A model generated the notes under the pieces. It searched no databases. It saw only the letters and a list, made by a program, of their open reading frames with translations, and had not been told where the DNA came from. Shown here one piece after another: positions 1 through 9,432 of a DNA stretch of 27,890 nt (positions within the stretch are counted from its first letter, which is position 1; every line of letters begins with the position of its first letter). Both the position numbers and the translations under genes were made by a program. Source of the stretch: an uncultured Porphyromonadaceae bacterium. Lineage in GTDB: Bacteria; Bacteroidota; Bacteroidia; Bacteroidales; Muribaculaceae. Location of the stretch: positions 1 through 27,890 of the forward strand of contig CABUVO010000041.1 of assembly GCA_902495075.1 (NCBI GenBank), given 5' to 3'.

Positions 1-1
1 A

Positions 2-112
2 TCCGTACTCAACCGTTTCGACAAAACGGTCTCCAGCTGGAAAGGGTGGAACCTGTTGGCGTTCCATGTGATATTCCTTAAACATATTAACAAATTCAAA
101 AAGTCAAGATGA
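2..112 (+). CDS. 3' end of an unidentified gene, cut by the window edge
   Basis: An open frame enters from the left edge and ends at a TGA, giving a 36-residue C-terminus that starts SVLNRFDKTVSSWKGWNLLA and finishes in a basic run (KFKKSR). Of the three forward frames this is the one with plausible composition: aromatic and hydrophobic residues followed by a Lys/Arg tail. I do not recognise the family. A transposase or a membrane-protein tail are possible, but nothing decides. It reads toward the regulator gene that starts at 328. Confidence 0.4.
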   Translation, partial: SVLNRFDKTVSSWKGWNLLAFHVIFLKHINKFKKSR

Positions 113-327
113 CTTCACTATTTAAATTTATTACGAAAAAAATATTATAAAGAATCTTTCGGGAATTTTGAGGTTCTTTTTGGCTGCTTCCGCCAAGTTT
201 CGGCAATCGAAACCGATAGGTTTCTCCTTTCTCAACTCGCGGAATCACCTCAAAAATAACTCTCAAACTTCCTCGAAAATAAATTTAAACAGTTTCTTAG
301 AATGTAAAAAGGGAACAGTGTGAAACA
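113..327. other. Intergenic region with a small hairpin upstream of the hybrid regulator
   Basis: AT-rich leader of the regulator gene. It contains the short inverted repeat GAAACC-GATA-GGTTTC (209-224), which could end transcription of the upstream partial gene although no clear T-run follows. A wider weak inverted repeat (TTTTGAGGT near 166, ACCTCAAAA near 247) flanks it. I found no exact TAnnTTTG promoter box here. Confidence 0.35.
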
Positions 328-3000
328 ATGTCGAATCGATTAGGAATACTTCTTCTTGTTGTAATTGCCATCTTGGGTGCGGCATGTAGTCGCAAGCCGA
401 AGATTGATATCGCTGTGTCTCAATGCAGTGGGGGAGAATGGCGAGAGACTCTAAACGAAGAGATGCGCCGAGAGGTGCTTTTTAATGACGATTACGATAT
501 ATCTCTTGATTTTGCGAATGCCGAAGATGACGTGAATCGCCAGATTGCGGATTTGCGTCGGATGGCGGAATCAAATCCGGACGTCATATTGGTTGCCCCG
601 GCAGAAGCAGCTGCGCTTGTAGATGTTATCAATGAGATAAGCAAAAAGGGGATACCTGTAGTTGTTTTCGACAGGGATGTTCCCGGTGCCGATTATGCCG
701 CCTATATAGGTGCTGACAACCGTGAAGTGGGGCGCCAGGCAGCAAAATATGCACGTTCGCATATTGATGGAAAGATACGTGCTATAGAGATTACAGGCGA
801 CCTTAATTCCACTCCCGCTCAGGAGAGGGCAGCCGGTTTCCGCGAGATGGCTGATTCTCTTGGAAATTTCGATATTGTTGCGGAATTCGATGCACGCTGG
901 CTCACAGACCCTGTGCGACAGGTTGTGGATTCATTGCTGCGTGTGCATCCTGATATTAATTTGATTTTCGGTCATAATGACCATATGGTAGATGAGGCGG
1001 GTAAAGTCATAGCTGATAAGGGGATGCGAGACAGAATTCTGCTTGAAGGTGTTGACGGCACTCCCGCATTCGGATTAAAGGCGTTGGAAGATAACCGATT
1101 GGATGCTACAATACTTTATCCTACACTCGGACATGAGATCTTGCGGACGGCATTGGCAGTGGCGAAAGGAGAAAAAGTTGCGAAACGCATTAATATAACA
1201 GATGTTCCGGCAATTGACCGCTCAAACGCATCGTTATATCAAATGCATCACCGCACAATGACCAACGAAACAGAGAAGATTGTCGGTGTGAAGACCGCTT
1301 ACGACCGTCTATATAAACAGCGTAATCTCCAGCAGATGCTCCTTTTTGCAGCTGTGTTTATTCTTATTTTGCTCACAATTCTGCTCATATCCATATGGCG
1401 ATCCTATAAAGTGCGCAAGCGCCTTCATGCCGAGCTGGAGGAGGCAACAAAAGCTAAAGTTTCGTTTTTCACGAACGTTTCCCATGATTTACGCACACCC
1501 TTGACTCTTATCAGCACGTCTCTTGAAAGAGTTATGAAAAGGGCACGTCTGGACGATGCAAATGAATCATTATTGCGCCTTGCACTGAAAAATACAAGAA
1601 TATTGACACGTCTTATAAATCAGATTCTTGATTTTAACAAATATGACAACGACAAGCTGACAATGCATATGTCGGAGACCGATATTCATGGTTTTGTAAC
1701 AGAAATAGAGCAACTGTTTGTTCCGGCAGCAGAATCTCGTCATATCGTATTTTCAGTGATCAATAACATCCCTTCCGGTTTGACTGCATCGATAGATGTG
1801 GAAAAAATAGAGAGGGTTCTTTTCAATATCATATCAAACTCGTTGAAATTTACTCCTGAGAATGGAAGCGTGGTTCTCGAAGCGGGTATTAAGGATAATC
1901 AGGAGCTCTATTTTAAAGTGTCGGATACTGGCAAGGGGATGTCGACCGAAGAACTCGAAAATCTTTTTGTTCGCAATATCCATACCCGCGAAGCTAATCC
2001 TTACGGCTCCGGCATAGGGATGAGCATAGCGAAAGCGTTTGTTGAGATGCATGGCGGCAGGATCAATGCAACAAGTCTGAAGGGAAGTGGCACAGAGGTA
2101 GTCTTTTTAATTCCATTGCGTCATATGGAAGATGCGTCGAAAGAAGATATCATACGTCTTGATGCCGGAATGGTGAATGAGGAGTTGAGTGAGATTGAGA
2201 TGAGCCGTGTAGAACTGGAGGAAGGAGAGCCAATGGTTCTTGTAATTGACGACAATTCCGATATCCGGGCATTGCTAACTGATATTCTCGGCTCGCAATA
2301 CAAAGTGATTCGTGCCTCCTCCGGATCGCAGGGAATAAAGCTTGCCAGCCGTTATATCCCGGATGCCATCATTTGCGACATAATGATGCCGGATATCGAA
2401 GGCACTGAAGTGTGTCGCCGATTGAAATCAGAACCAGCCACATCGCATATTCCGATAGTGATGCTTACAGCTTGCGCACAGGATAATAAGCTTGTGGAAA
2501 GCTATAAGTGTGGCGCCGACGGATATCTCAGTAAACCTTTCGACGCGGAGGCTCTTCTCGCCATCGTTGAGTCGATGCTTGAAAACCGCCGACGGCTACA
2601 GGATTCAAGAGTTTCGCGACTGGATATTCCGGAACAAACTTCAAACGCTGTTGAATCGAATTCGGATGTTGACAATGAATTTTATAGAAAGTTCATTGAT
2701 GTTGTGGAACGCAATATAGGGAATGCGAAGCTGTCGATAGATGATATAAGCGATGAAATGCAGCTAAACCGCACGCAGCTTTACAGGAAGATAAAAGGGA
2801 TAACCAACTATTCTCCTTCTGATCTTGTAAGAATCATACGTCTCAAGCATGCACGCCGCATGCTTACCACAACCGATATGCCTGTAAAAGCTGTTGCCAT
2901 CAAAGTTGGATTCGCTTCACACGCATATTTTACACGGTGTTACCGTGAATATTTCGGTGAAACTCCCGGTGATGCCCAACGCAGAACCGTGAAATTATAA
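328..3000 (+). CDS. Hybrid two-component system sensor/regulator (HTCS) with periplasmic sugar-binding-protein domain; fructan-type
   Basis: One-protein signalling chain that senses a sugar in the periplasm and activates the adjacent susC-susD operon. Visible order: N-terminal hydrophobic segment ending in LGAAC (Cys20), a LacI/ribose-binding-protein-like domain about 27-290 (e.g. VFDRDVPGADYAAYIGADN), one transmembrane segment about 337-358, a HisKA domain with H386 in NVSHDLRTPL, an HATPase with N- and G-box-like motifs (about 485-600), a receiver with acidic pair D641/D642 and phospho-acceptor D684 (CDIMMPD), and an AraC-type DNA-binding domain at about 795-888. Most HTCS proteins have beta-propeller sensors. 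The binding-protein fold is the type of B. thetaiotaomicron BT1754, which binds fructose (established). Fructose as ligand here is inferred from that and from the GH32 gene downstream. Confidence 0.93.
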   Translation: MSNRLGILLLVVIAILGAACSRKPKIDIAVSQCSGGEWRETLNEEMRREVLFNDDYDISLDFANAEDDVNRQIADLRRMAESNPDVILVAPAEAAALVDVINEISKKGIPVVVFDRDVPGADYAAYIGADNREVGRQAAKYARSHIDGKIRAIEITGDLNSTPAQERAAGFREMADSLGNFDIVAEFDARWLTDPVRQVVDSLLRVHPDINLIFGHNDHMVDEAGKVIADKGMRDRILLEGVDGTPAFGLKALEDNRLDATILYPTLGHEILRTALAVAKGEKVAKRINITDVPAIDRSNASLYQMHHRTMTNETEKIVGVKTAYDRLYKQRNLQQMLLFAAVFILILLTILLISIWRSYKVRKRLHAELEEATKAKVSFFTNVSHDLRTPLTLISTSLERVMKRARLDDANESLLRLALKNTRILTRLINQILDFNKYDNDKLTMHMSETDIHGFVTEIEQLFVPAAESRHIVFSVINNIPSGLTASIDVEKIERVLFNIISNSLKFTPENGSVVLEAGIKDNQELYFKVSDTGKGMSTEELENLFVRNIHTREANPYGSGIGMSIAKAFVEMHGGRINATSLKGSGTEVVFLIPLRHMEDASKEDIIRLDAGMVNEELSEIEMSRVELEEGEPMVLVIDDNSDIRALLTDILGSQYKVIRASSGSQGIKLASRYIPDAIICDIMMPDIEGTEVCRRLKSEPATSHIPIVMLTACAQDNKLVESYKCGADGYLSKPFDAEALLAIVESMLENRRRLQDSRVSRLDIPEQTSNAVESNSDVDNEFYRKFIDVVERNIGNAKLSIDDISDEMQLNRTQLYRKIKGITNYSPSDLVRIIRLKHARRMLTTTDMPVKAVAIKVGFASHAYFTRCYREYFGETPGDAQRRTVKL

Positions 3001-3091
3001 TACTCGTTACATAGATTATAATAATGCGTGCGATGCACGATTTTTAATATTGAAGAATCAATTTTTTATATGCTAATCCTATTGCCGTCTA

Positions 3092-3099
3092 TAAATTTG
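3092..3099 (+). promoter_or_regulatory. Putative -7 box of the susC promoter
   Basis: TAAATTTG matches the Bacteroidetes -7 consensus TAnnTTTG exactly and lies 33 nt before the susC ATG, in the only non-coding gap (3001-3131) ahead of the operon. No good -33 TTTG partner is visible, which fits a promoter needing an activator such as the upstream HTCS. Function is inferred. Confidence 0.5.
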
Positions 3100-3131
3100 C
3101 GGCAAAATAAAACTTTAAAAACCTCGAAATC

Positions 3132-6100
3132 ATGATGAAACGACTCATGTCCGCGTTTCTGTTACTCGTGATGATAACGGCAAACGCAATAGCGCAGACC
3201 GTCACAATCCATGGCACGGTGTTGTCGAAAACCGATGGCGAGCCATTGATAGGAGCCACTGTGATGCAAAAAGGCACCACTGTTGGAACTTCTACGGATA
3301 TTGATGGTAATTTTACATTGGCAGTCGCTCCTGGGGCAAAACTGATGTTTTCTTATCTTGGATATGTTGCCCAGACAATTGAAGCTACAGATGGAATGGT
3401 AGTAAGACTTGCCGAAGATTCTGAACTGCTTGATGAAGTTGTGGTGGTAGGTTATTCCACACAGAAGAAGGTGGATGTGACCGGAGCTATCACGGCTGTC
3501 GATGTCAACGAAATCAACAAGCAAAATGAAAACAACCCGATCAAGGCGTTGCAGGGACGTGTGCCGGGAATGAACATTTCGGCAGACGGAGGACCCAGCG
3601 GTTCGGCAACGGTTCGTATTCGCGGTATCGGAACTCTCAACAATAACGATCCCCTTTACATAATAGATGGCGTGCCCACAAAAGGTGGTATGCATGAGCT
3701 CAACCCCGGAGACATTGAGTCGATACAGGTATTGAAAGATGCCGCCTCAGCTTCAATCTATGGCTCGCGTGCTGCCAACGGAGTCATTATCATCACTACC
3801 AAAAAGGGTAATGACCTTAAGATTATGCTTGATGCTTCGGTTGCCGCGCAGTTCTATACAAACAAAATGAAAGTGCTCAATGCCGAAGGTTACGGACGCG
3901 CAATGTGGCAGGCATATGTCAACGATGGTCAGGATCCGAATACCAATGGTCTCGGCTATCATTTCAACTGGGGATATGATAGCAACGGTTATCCGCATCT
4001 CAACTCCATTTCCATGTCGAAATATCTTGATGCTGCCGGCACAACTCCCGCTGCTGACACCGACTGGTTTGACGAAACAACCCGCACCGGTCTGATCCAG
4101 AACTATAACCTTTCGGTGAGCGGAAGCACTGAGAAACTCAGTTCATTCTTCTCATTGGGATATTACAAGAATCTCGGTGTAATCAAATATTCAGATTTCG
4201 AAAGATTCTCCGCACGTATAAATACCGAATACAAACCTGTTAAGATCCTCACAATCGGCGAACATTTCACACTCAACCGTACGGATGAGGTTCAGGCGCC
4301 CGGTGGTTTTCTTGAAAATGTTCTCCAGTTTAATCCCTCCCTTCCCGTCTACACGGAGACAGGTGAGTTTGCGGGTCCCGTGGGTGGATACCCCGACCGC
4401 GAGAATCCTCTCGCACGTCTTGAGCGCAACAAAGACAACCGTTACAAATACTGGCGTCTTTTCGGCGATGCATATATCAATCTCGCCCCTTTCAAGGGAT
4501 TTAATGTCAGAACCACTTTCGGACTTGACTATTCACAGAAAGAACAGCGTATATTCACCTATCCCGTGACAGAAGGCAATGTTGCCAATCCCACCAACGC
4601 CGTGGAAGCTAAGCAGGAACACTGGACGCGCTGGATGTGGAACCTTGTGGCGAACTATAACATAGATTTCGGCAAGAATCATCTTGATGCACTCCTCGGT
4701 ATGGAGCTGATCCGCGAGACATCCACATGGTTCTCGGGATATAAAACTGATTTCTCAGTGCTCAATCCCGACTATATGTGGCCAAGCGCCGGTGTAGGGA
4801 CCGCACAGGCATATGGCTCAGGTGATGGATACTCGCTTGTTTCATTCTTCGGAAAAGTGAATTATTCCTTTGATTCCCGCTATCTTATCGGTGTGACTTT
4901 GCGTCACGATGGTTCTTCGCGCTTCGGAAGCAACAACCGCTATGGCACCTTCCCCTCTGTATCGCTCGGATGGCGTATCAATAACGAATCTTTCCTACGC
5001 GATCAGAACTGGCTTTCCGATCTTAAACTCCGTCTCTCGTGGGGTCAGACGGGTAATCAGGAAATCAGCAATCTTGCCCGATATTTCGTATATGTTCCCA
5101 ATTATGGCGTGAATGAATCTGGTGGTCAGAGCTACGGTACATCTTACGATATCGCTGGAACCAACGGCGGTTCCATCCTCAATTCAGGTTTCAAACGCGA
5201 CCAGATCGGAAATCCGGATATAAAATGGGAAACCACCACCCAATACAATATTGGTCTTGACTGGTCGATGTTCAACTCTCGTTTCTTCGGTTCTCTTGAC
5301 CTCTATCACAAAAAAACATCTAACATCTTGGTGCAGATGGTAGGAATAGCAGCCATGGGAGAGGGTTCATCACAATGGATAAACGCAGGAGAGATGAAAA
5401 ACAAAGGAGTGGAGTTGAATCTCGGTTATCGTAACACCACATCTTACAGTTTCAGGTATGAAATCACTGGAAATATTGCGGCATACCGCAACAAGATCAC
5501 GGCAATCCCGGCAACTGTGGCTGCCAATGGCACATTCGGCGGTAATGGCGTATACAGTGTGATCGGGCATACATTCGGTGCTCAGGCGGGTTATGTGGCT
5601 GATGGAATCTTTAAATCTCAGGCAGAGGTCGACAACCACGCAGTGCAGGAAGGCGCAGGAGTGGGACGTATCCGCTGGAGAGATCTTGACGGCGATGGCT
5701 ATATCACCGAAAAAGATCAGAAATGGATTTATGATCCTACCCCCGATTTTACCTACGGTATCAATGTCTATCTGCAATATAAGGATTTTGATTTCTCAAT
5801 GTTTTGGCAGGGAGCGCAAGGTCAGGACGTGATTTCCGACATGAAGAAGGAAACGGATCTCTGGAGCGGTCTCAACATCGGTTTCCTCAACAAAGGTGAA
5901 AGACTCCTCGATGCATGGACTCCTTCGAATCCGGATTCTTCGATTCCGGCGCTCAGCCGCTCGGATTCCAACAATGAGAAGCGAGTGTCAACCTATTTTG
6001 TGGAAGACGGCTCATATCTTAAGCTCCGCAACATCCAGTTCGGCTATATGCTTCCCAAGCGAGTGATAGAGAAGCTTCATATGCAGAAGGTGCGTTTCTA

Positions 6101-6224
6101 TGTGAGCGCGCAGAACCTTCTGACCATAAAGAGCAAGAACTTTACCGGTGTGGATCCGGAGAATCCCAACTTCGGTTATCCAATTCCGACAAATGTGACC
6201 TTCGGTCTTAATGTGACATTCTAA
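3132..6224 (+). CDS. susC: SusC-family TonB-dependent outer-membrane oligosaccharide importer
   Basis: Outer-membrane channel that imports fructan oligosaccharides in complex with SusD, powered by TonB. The 1030-residue length is typical. Signal peptide 1-22 (ending NAIAQ), CarboxypepD_reg-like domain about 24-100 (VLSKTDGEPLIGATV), then the SusC plug signature (EVVVVGYSTQKK, SIYGSRAANGVIIITTKKG), then a barrel ending in an aromatic C-terminus (FGLNVTF). An in-frame ATG follows directly (3135), so the start is ambiguous by one codon. It is the first gene of the operon; susD follows after a 12-nt gap. Fructan specificity is inferred from neighbours, not from SusC itself. Confidence 0.95.
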   Translation: MMKRLMSAFLLLVMITANAIAQTVTIHGTVLSKTDGEPLIGATVMQKGTTVGTSTDIDGNFTLAVAPGAKLMFSYLGYVAQTIEATDGMVVRLAEDSELLDEVVVVGYSTQKKVDVTGAITAVDVNEINKQNENNPIKALQGRVPGMNISADGGPSGSATVRIRGIGTLNNNDPLYIIDGVPTKGGMHELNPGDIESIQVLKDAASASIYGSRAANGVIIITTKKGNDLKIMLDASVAAQFYTNKMKVLNAEGYGRAMWQAYVNDGQDPNTNGLGYHFNWGYDSNGYPHLNSISMSKYLDAAGTTPAADTDWFDETTRTGLIQNYNLSVSGSTEKLSSFFSLGYYKNLGVIKYSDFERFSARINTEYKPVKILTIGEHFTLNRTDEVQAPGGFLENVLQFNPSLPVYTETGEFAGPVGGYPDRENPLARLERNKDNRYKYWRLFGDAYINLAPFKGFNVRTTFGLDYSQKEQRIFTYPVTEGNVANPTNAVEAKQEHWTRWMWNLVANYNIDFGKNHLDALLGMELIRETSTWFSGYKTDFSVLNPDYMWPSAGVGTAQAYGSGDGYSLVSFFGKVNYSFDSRYLIGVTLRHDGSSRFGSNNRYGTFPSVSLGWRINNESFLRDQNWLSDLKLRLSWGQTGNQEISNLARYFVYVPNYGVNESGGQSYGTSYDIAGTNGGSILNSGFKRDQIGNPDIKWETTTQYNIGLDWSMFNSRFFGSLDLYHKKTSNILVQMVGIAAMGEGSSQWINAGEMKNKGVELNLGYRNTTSYSFRYEITGNIAAYRNKITAIPATVAANGTFGGNGVYSVIGHTFGAQAGYVADGIFKSQAEVDNHAVQEGAGVGRIRWRDLDGDGYITEKDQKWIYDPTPDFTYGINVYLQYKDFDFSMFWQGAQGQDVISDMKKETDLWSGLNIGFLNKGERLLDAWTPSNPDSSIPALSRSDSNNEKRVSTYFVEDGSYLKLRNIQFGYMLPKRVIEKLHMQKVRFYVSAQNLLTIKSKNFTGVDPENPNFGYPIPTNVTFGLNVTF

Positions 6225-6236
6225 AATTTGACACCA

Positions 6237-7967
6237 ATGAAAAAGATAATATACAGTGCCGCAGTGGCAATGACATTAATGACCACAGGTTGCGACAGTT
6301 TCCTTGACGAACAGAAGCCTCAGGGCACATTGGATCAGGAGCAGGTGCTCGACCCGCAATATATCGACAATCTTGTGATTTCCGCTTATGCAGTGTGGAT
6401 TTCCGCTGAAGATATAAACTCTTCTTTCTCTATGTGGAACTTTGACGTGCGTTCCGATGATGCCTACAAAGGCGGCAACGGAACGGAAGATGGCGATGTG
6501 TTCCACGCTCTTGAGGTTTCGCAGGGAGTGATGACCACCAACTGGAATATATCCGACATGTGGCAACGTCTTTATAATGCCATCTCACGCGCCAATTCCG
6601 CTTTGGAAGTGCTCGGTTCGATGGATTCCCGCTCTTATCCCTTGCGCGATACCCGCATCGCGGAGATGAGATTTCTCCGTGCCCACGGACATTTCCTGCT
6701 GAAACGTCTTTATAAAAACATTCCTTTTGCAGTAGATGAGAATTTGACCCCAGAGGAATACAATAATCTGGAGAACACCAAATACTCAAACGATGAAGGT
6801 TGGCAGCTGATAATAGATGATTTCAAATATGCATTTGATAATCTTCCGGCAGTGCAGCAGGAGATTGGTCGCCCCAACAGAGCGGCAGCAGCGGCATATC
6901 TTGCAAAAACATACCTCTACAAGGCTTATCGTCAGGACGATCCCAAAACTCATCAAGTCACATCTATCGACAAAGATGACTTGCTGAATGTTGTGAAATA
7001 TACGGATGCCACCATTCTTGGCGCTTCCGGTTGTGATCTTGAATCAGATTTCCATAATAATTTCCGTCCAGAACCTCAATACGAGAATGGTAAGGAATCT
7101 ATTTGGGCAATGCAGTATTCATTCAACGACGGCACAACGCATGGTAATTGCAACTGGTCATATGGACTGATCGTTCCTAATATTCCCGGAGTCACCGATG
7201 GCGGTTGCGATTTCTATAAACCGAGTCAGAATCTTGTGAATGCATTCAAGACCGACGAGAACGGCTTGCCTATGCTTGATAATTTCAACAGCAGGGATTA
7301 CGATATGTCAAGCGATTATGCCGATCCCCGTCTTTTCCTTACTGTCGGAATGCCTGGCACTCCTTACATGTTCAACAAGAACTATATGATGGACAAGAGT
7401 GCGGTGTGGAGCCGAAGCAATGGTCTCTATGGTTACTACGTGTCGCTCAAACATAATGTGGATCCGGATGGAGAATATCTTGTGAAAGGTTCATGGTGGG
7501 GTTCTCCCATGAATCGCATTGTGCTCCGATACGCGGATGTGATGCTCATGCGTGCCGAGGCTCTTGCACAGCTCAATCAGGGACTCACAGAAGCCATGAG
7601 TATTGTGAATTCGCTTAGAAACCGCGCTCGTCAGAGCACACAGATGATTGCCGATTACGAACAGCTTTACGGAGTACGTTTCAATGTGCGTCCCTACACC
7701 GGCAGCTATCCCCGCGAAGAAGTGCTGAAGATAGTGAAGCATGAACGCCGCGTGGAGATGGCGATGGAGAGCGAGCGTTTCTTTGATCTCGTCCGCTGGG
7801 GAGAAGCATCCGATGTGCTCAACAGATATTATGCCGATGAGGCAGACAATTGCGCTATTTATTCCGGAGCTTCCTTTACTGCCAATAAGAATGAGTATCT
7901 TCCGATACCATTCTCTCAGATCAGTGCCTCAAACGGACACTATAAACAGAATATCGGTAACTGGTAA
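6237..7967 (+). CDS. susD: SusD-family surface glycan-binding lipoprotein
   Basis: Surface lipoprotein that caps the SusC channel and binds the glycan. I start it at ATG 6237 (MKKIIYSAAVAMTLMTTGC) rather than at an upstream TTG at 6228, because this gives a clean lipoprotein signal with lipid-acceptor Cys19. The rest follows the SusD pattern: N-terminal helical/TPR region (RAEMRFLRAHGHF-like segment EMRFLRAHGHFLLKRLY), an NRAAAAAYLAKTYLYKA helix, and the late RRVEMAMESERFFDLVRWGE motif near the C-terminus. About 576 residues, usual for the family. A 28-bp tandem duplication covers its last codons and stop (see separate entry). Confidence 0.95.
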   Translation: MKKIIYSAAVAMTLMTTGCDSFLDEQKPQGTLDQEQVLDPQYIDNLVISAYAVWISAEDINSSFSMWNFDVRSDDAYKGGNGTEDGDVFHALEVSQGVMTTNWNISDMWQRLYNAISRANSALEVLGSMDSRSYPLRDTRIAEMRFLRAHGHFLLKRLYKNIPFAVDENLTPEEYNNLENTKYSNDEGWQLIIDDFKYAFDNLPAVQQEIGRPNRAAAAAYLAKTYLYKAYRQDDPKTHQVTSIDKDDLLNVVKYTDATILGASGCDLESDFHNNFRPEPQYENGKESIWAMQYSFNDGTTHGNCNWSYGLIVPNIPGVTDGGCDFYKPSQNLVNAFKTDENGLPMLDNFNSRDYDMSSDYADPRLFLTVGMPGTPYMFNKNYMMDKSAVWSRSNGLYGYYVSLKHNVDPDGEYLVKGSWWGSPMNRIVLRYADVMLMRAEALAQLNQGLTEAMSIVNSLRNRARQSTQMIADYEQLYGVRFNVRPYTGSYPREEVLKIVKHERRVEMAMESERFFDLVRWGEASDVLNRYYADEADNCAIYSGASFTANKNEYLPIPFSQISASNGHYKQNIGNW

Positions 7968-7996
7968 ATATAAACAGAATATAGGTAACTGGTAAA
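7941..7996 (+). repeat. 28-bp tandem duplication across the susD stop codon
   Basis: Two directly adjacent 28-bp units, 7941-7968 and 7969-7996, differ at one base (TATCGG versus TATAGG). The first encodes the SusD C-terminus YKQNIGNW plus the stop; the second lies in the susD to DUF4960 gap. Because 28 is not a multiple of 3, a frame slip near the 3' end would still finish with the same YKQNIGNW residues. Confidence 0.9.
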
Positions 7997-8040
7997 AAAA
8001 GAAGAGCACCATAGTTAAAACCGACTATAAAATTAAGGAG

Positions 8041-9414
8041 ATGAAAAATATATATAAATCAATATATCTGGTTCTTGTCGCTGTTATGGCATTCGCGTTC
8101 GCTGCTTGCGATAGCGACAACACATCAGACTTGCGTCTAGATGGGAATACTCGTATCGAAGCTATTTCTATCAGTGGATATGCGGGTGTTATCGATCATG
8201 CCACGCGCAGTGTGGCTGTCAATGTGCCGACAGATGTTGACCTTGCCAATCTTACGGTTGATGCCGTTACACTCAGCGAAGGTGCACGTTGTGATTATCC
8301 GGCTGGCACAAGATTCGATGGCAGTGTGCCGCGTGCGATACGTGTTGTCAACGGTGATGTCTATGCCGATTACACTGTAGTGGTGAAACATGACAATGTT
8401 GAGTTCTTCTCGTTCATGCTGGATGCTCAGTATGCAGGAACAATTGATAACGGTGCCCGCACAATCCTTGTGTTTGTTCCTCTGGATGTCGATGTCACAG
8501 CCATGCAAGCTACGTTCACGGTGACAGAAGGTGCAGAGGTTACTCCCGAATCAGGCTCACTGCTCGATTTCTCGCAGCCTATTGTATTCAAGGCATCGCT
8601 TCGCACTGCAAATGTGGAATATACGGTTACTGTAATCAAGGATGAGATGTCACAGGCTCCCAAAGCATTTGTAGGAAATGCGTCGGGTGTTGACCAGCTT
8701 GGTGATGAGGGTAAGGCTGCCTGCCGATGGATGCTCGACAATGTGCCCAATTCAAGATATGTCTCTATTCAGGAAATAATAGACGGCACCGTAAAACTTG
8801 ATGACTTCAAGATGGTATGGTGCCATTTCGATTGGACTGACTGGCCAGGACAACTTTGGGATTCACGCGATCAGTTCAACAGTTACTGGCTGAGAGGCGG
8901 TGCGATACTTGCATCGCGAGATGGCGCACGATATATCAACGATGTCTGGCGTATTGCCCGCGACCAACAAAGCCCGAACAATATGTTCGGTGGCGACAGT
9001 TACGAGACGCTTACGGCTCCGTTAGGTTTTGTTATCAAAGGTCATGAGGAACATCCCCTCTATGAAGGTCTTAATGTTGATGCTGATGGAAGGGTGATAC
9101 TTCTCGACAAAGGATGCTCCAATTCAAACCGCACGTTGCAGTGGGGAGTAGACTGGGATCCTTACGGCTCGATGGCAGGATGGGAAGAACGTACCGGAGC
9201 GAAGGCACTTGCCTCTGGTCATGATTTCGACATAAACAGGGTTACAATAGCCGAATTTGAGCCTTATGAAGCACTGAAAGGTTTCACTTCGGGCACGGTT
9301 ATAACCATCGGTACGCCTGCATATGAATGGTATGACCGCAACAGTGTTGCCAATCCATATCGCGACAACATGATAAAACTTACTAAAAATGCAATCAACT
9401 ATTTGTGTAAATAA
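8041..9414 (+). CDS. DUF4960 surface lipoprotein, likely levan/fructan-binding (SusE-position)
   Basis: 457-residue lipoprotein (signal 1-22, lipid-acceptor Cys23 in FAFAAC) immediately followed by Asp-Ser-Asp, an acidic stretch typical of surface-exported Bacteroidetes lipoproteins. Residues about 38-115 and 117-197 are two similar Ig-like repeats (each with a [Y]AG.ID...R pattern and ending in EYTVTV/DYTVVV). Residues about 205-457 match the DUF4960 type (MVWCHFDWTDWPGQLWDS, GYDxD-like WGVDWDPYGSMAGWEE). In B. thetaiotaomicron the protein in this position (BT1761) binds levan at the cell surface (established). Start supported by AAGGAG directly before ATG. It sits third in the operon between susD and the GH32 gene. 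Binding specificity is inferred. Confidence 0.85.
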   Translation: MKNIYKSIYLVLVAVMAFAFAACDSDNTSDLRLDGNTRIEAISISGYAGVIDHATRSVAVNVPTDVDLANLTVDAVTLSEGARCDYPAGTRFDGSVPRAIRVVNGDVYADYTVVVKHDNVEFFSFMLDAQYAGTIDNGARTILVFVPLDVDVTAMQATFTVTEGAEVTPESGSLLDFSQPIVFKASLRTANVEYTVTVIKDEMSQAPKAFVGNASGVDQLGDEGKAACRWMLDNVPNSRYVSIQEIIDGTVKLDDFKMVWCHFDWTDWPGQLWDSRDQFNSYWLRGGAILASRDGARYINDVWRIARDQQSPNNMFGGDSYETLTAPLGFVIKGHEEHPLYEGLNVDADGRVILLDKGCSNSNRTLQWGVDWDPYGSMAGWEERTGAKALASGHDFDINRVTIAEFEPYEALKGFTSGTVITIGTPAYEWYDRNSVANPYRDNMIKLTKNAINYLCK

Positions 9415-9432
9415 CCTTAGATGTCTCAAGCA

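Noticed and set aside
3162..3695. 177-codon - strand open frame in susC
   Set aside because: Antisense shadow of the SusC signal, carboxypeptidase-like and plug region, rich in Cys and Arg as such shadows are.
6228..6236. TTG start for SusD
   Set aside because: The ATG at 6237 gives a standard lipoprotein signal; the TTG only adds MTP without RBS support.
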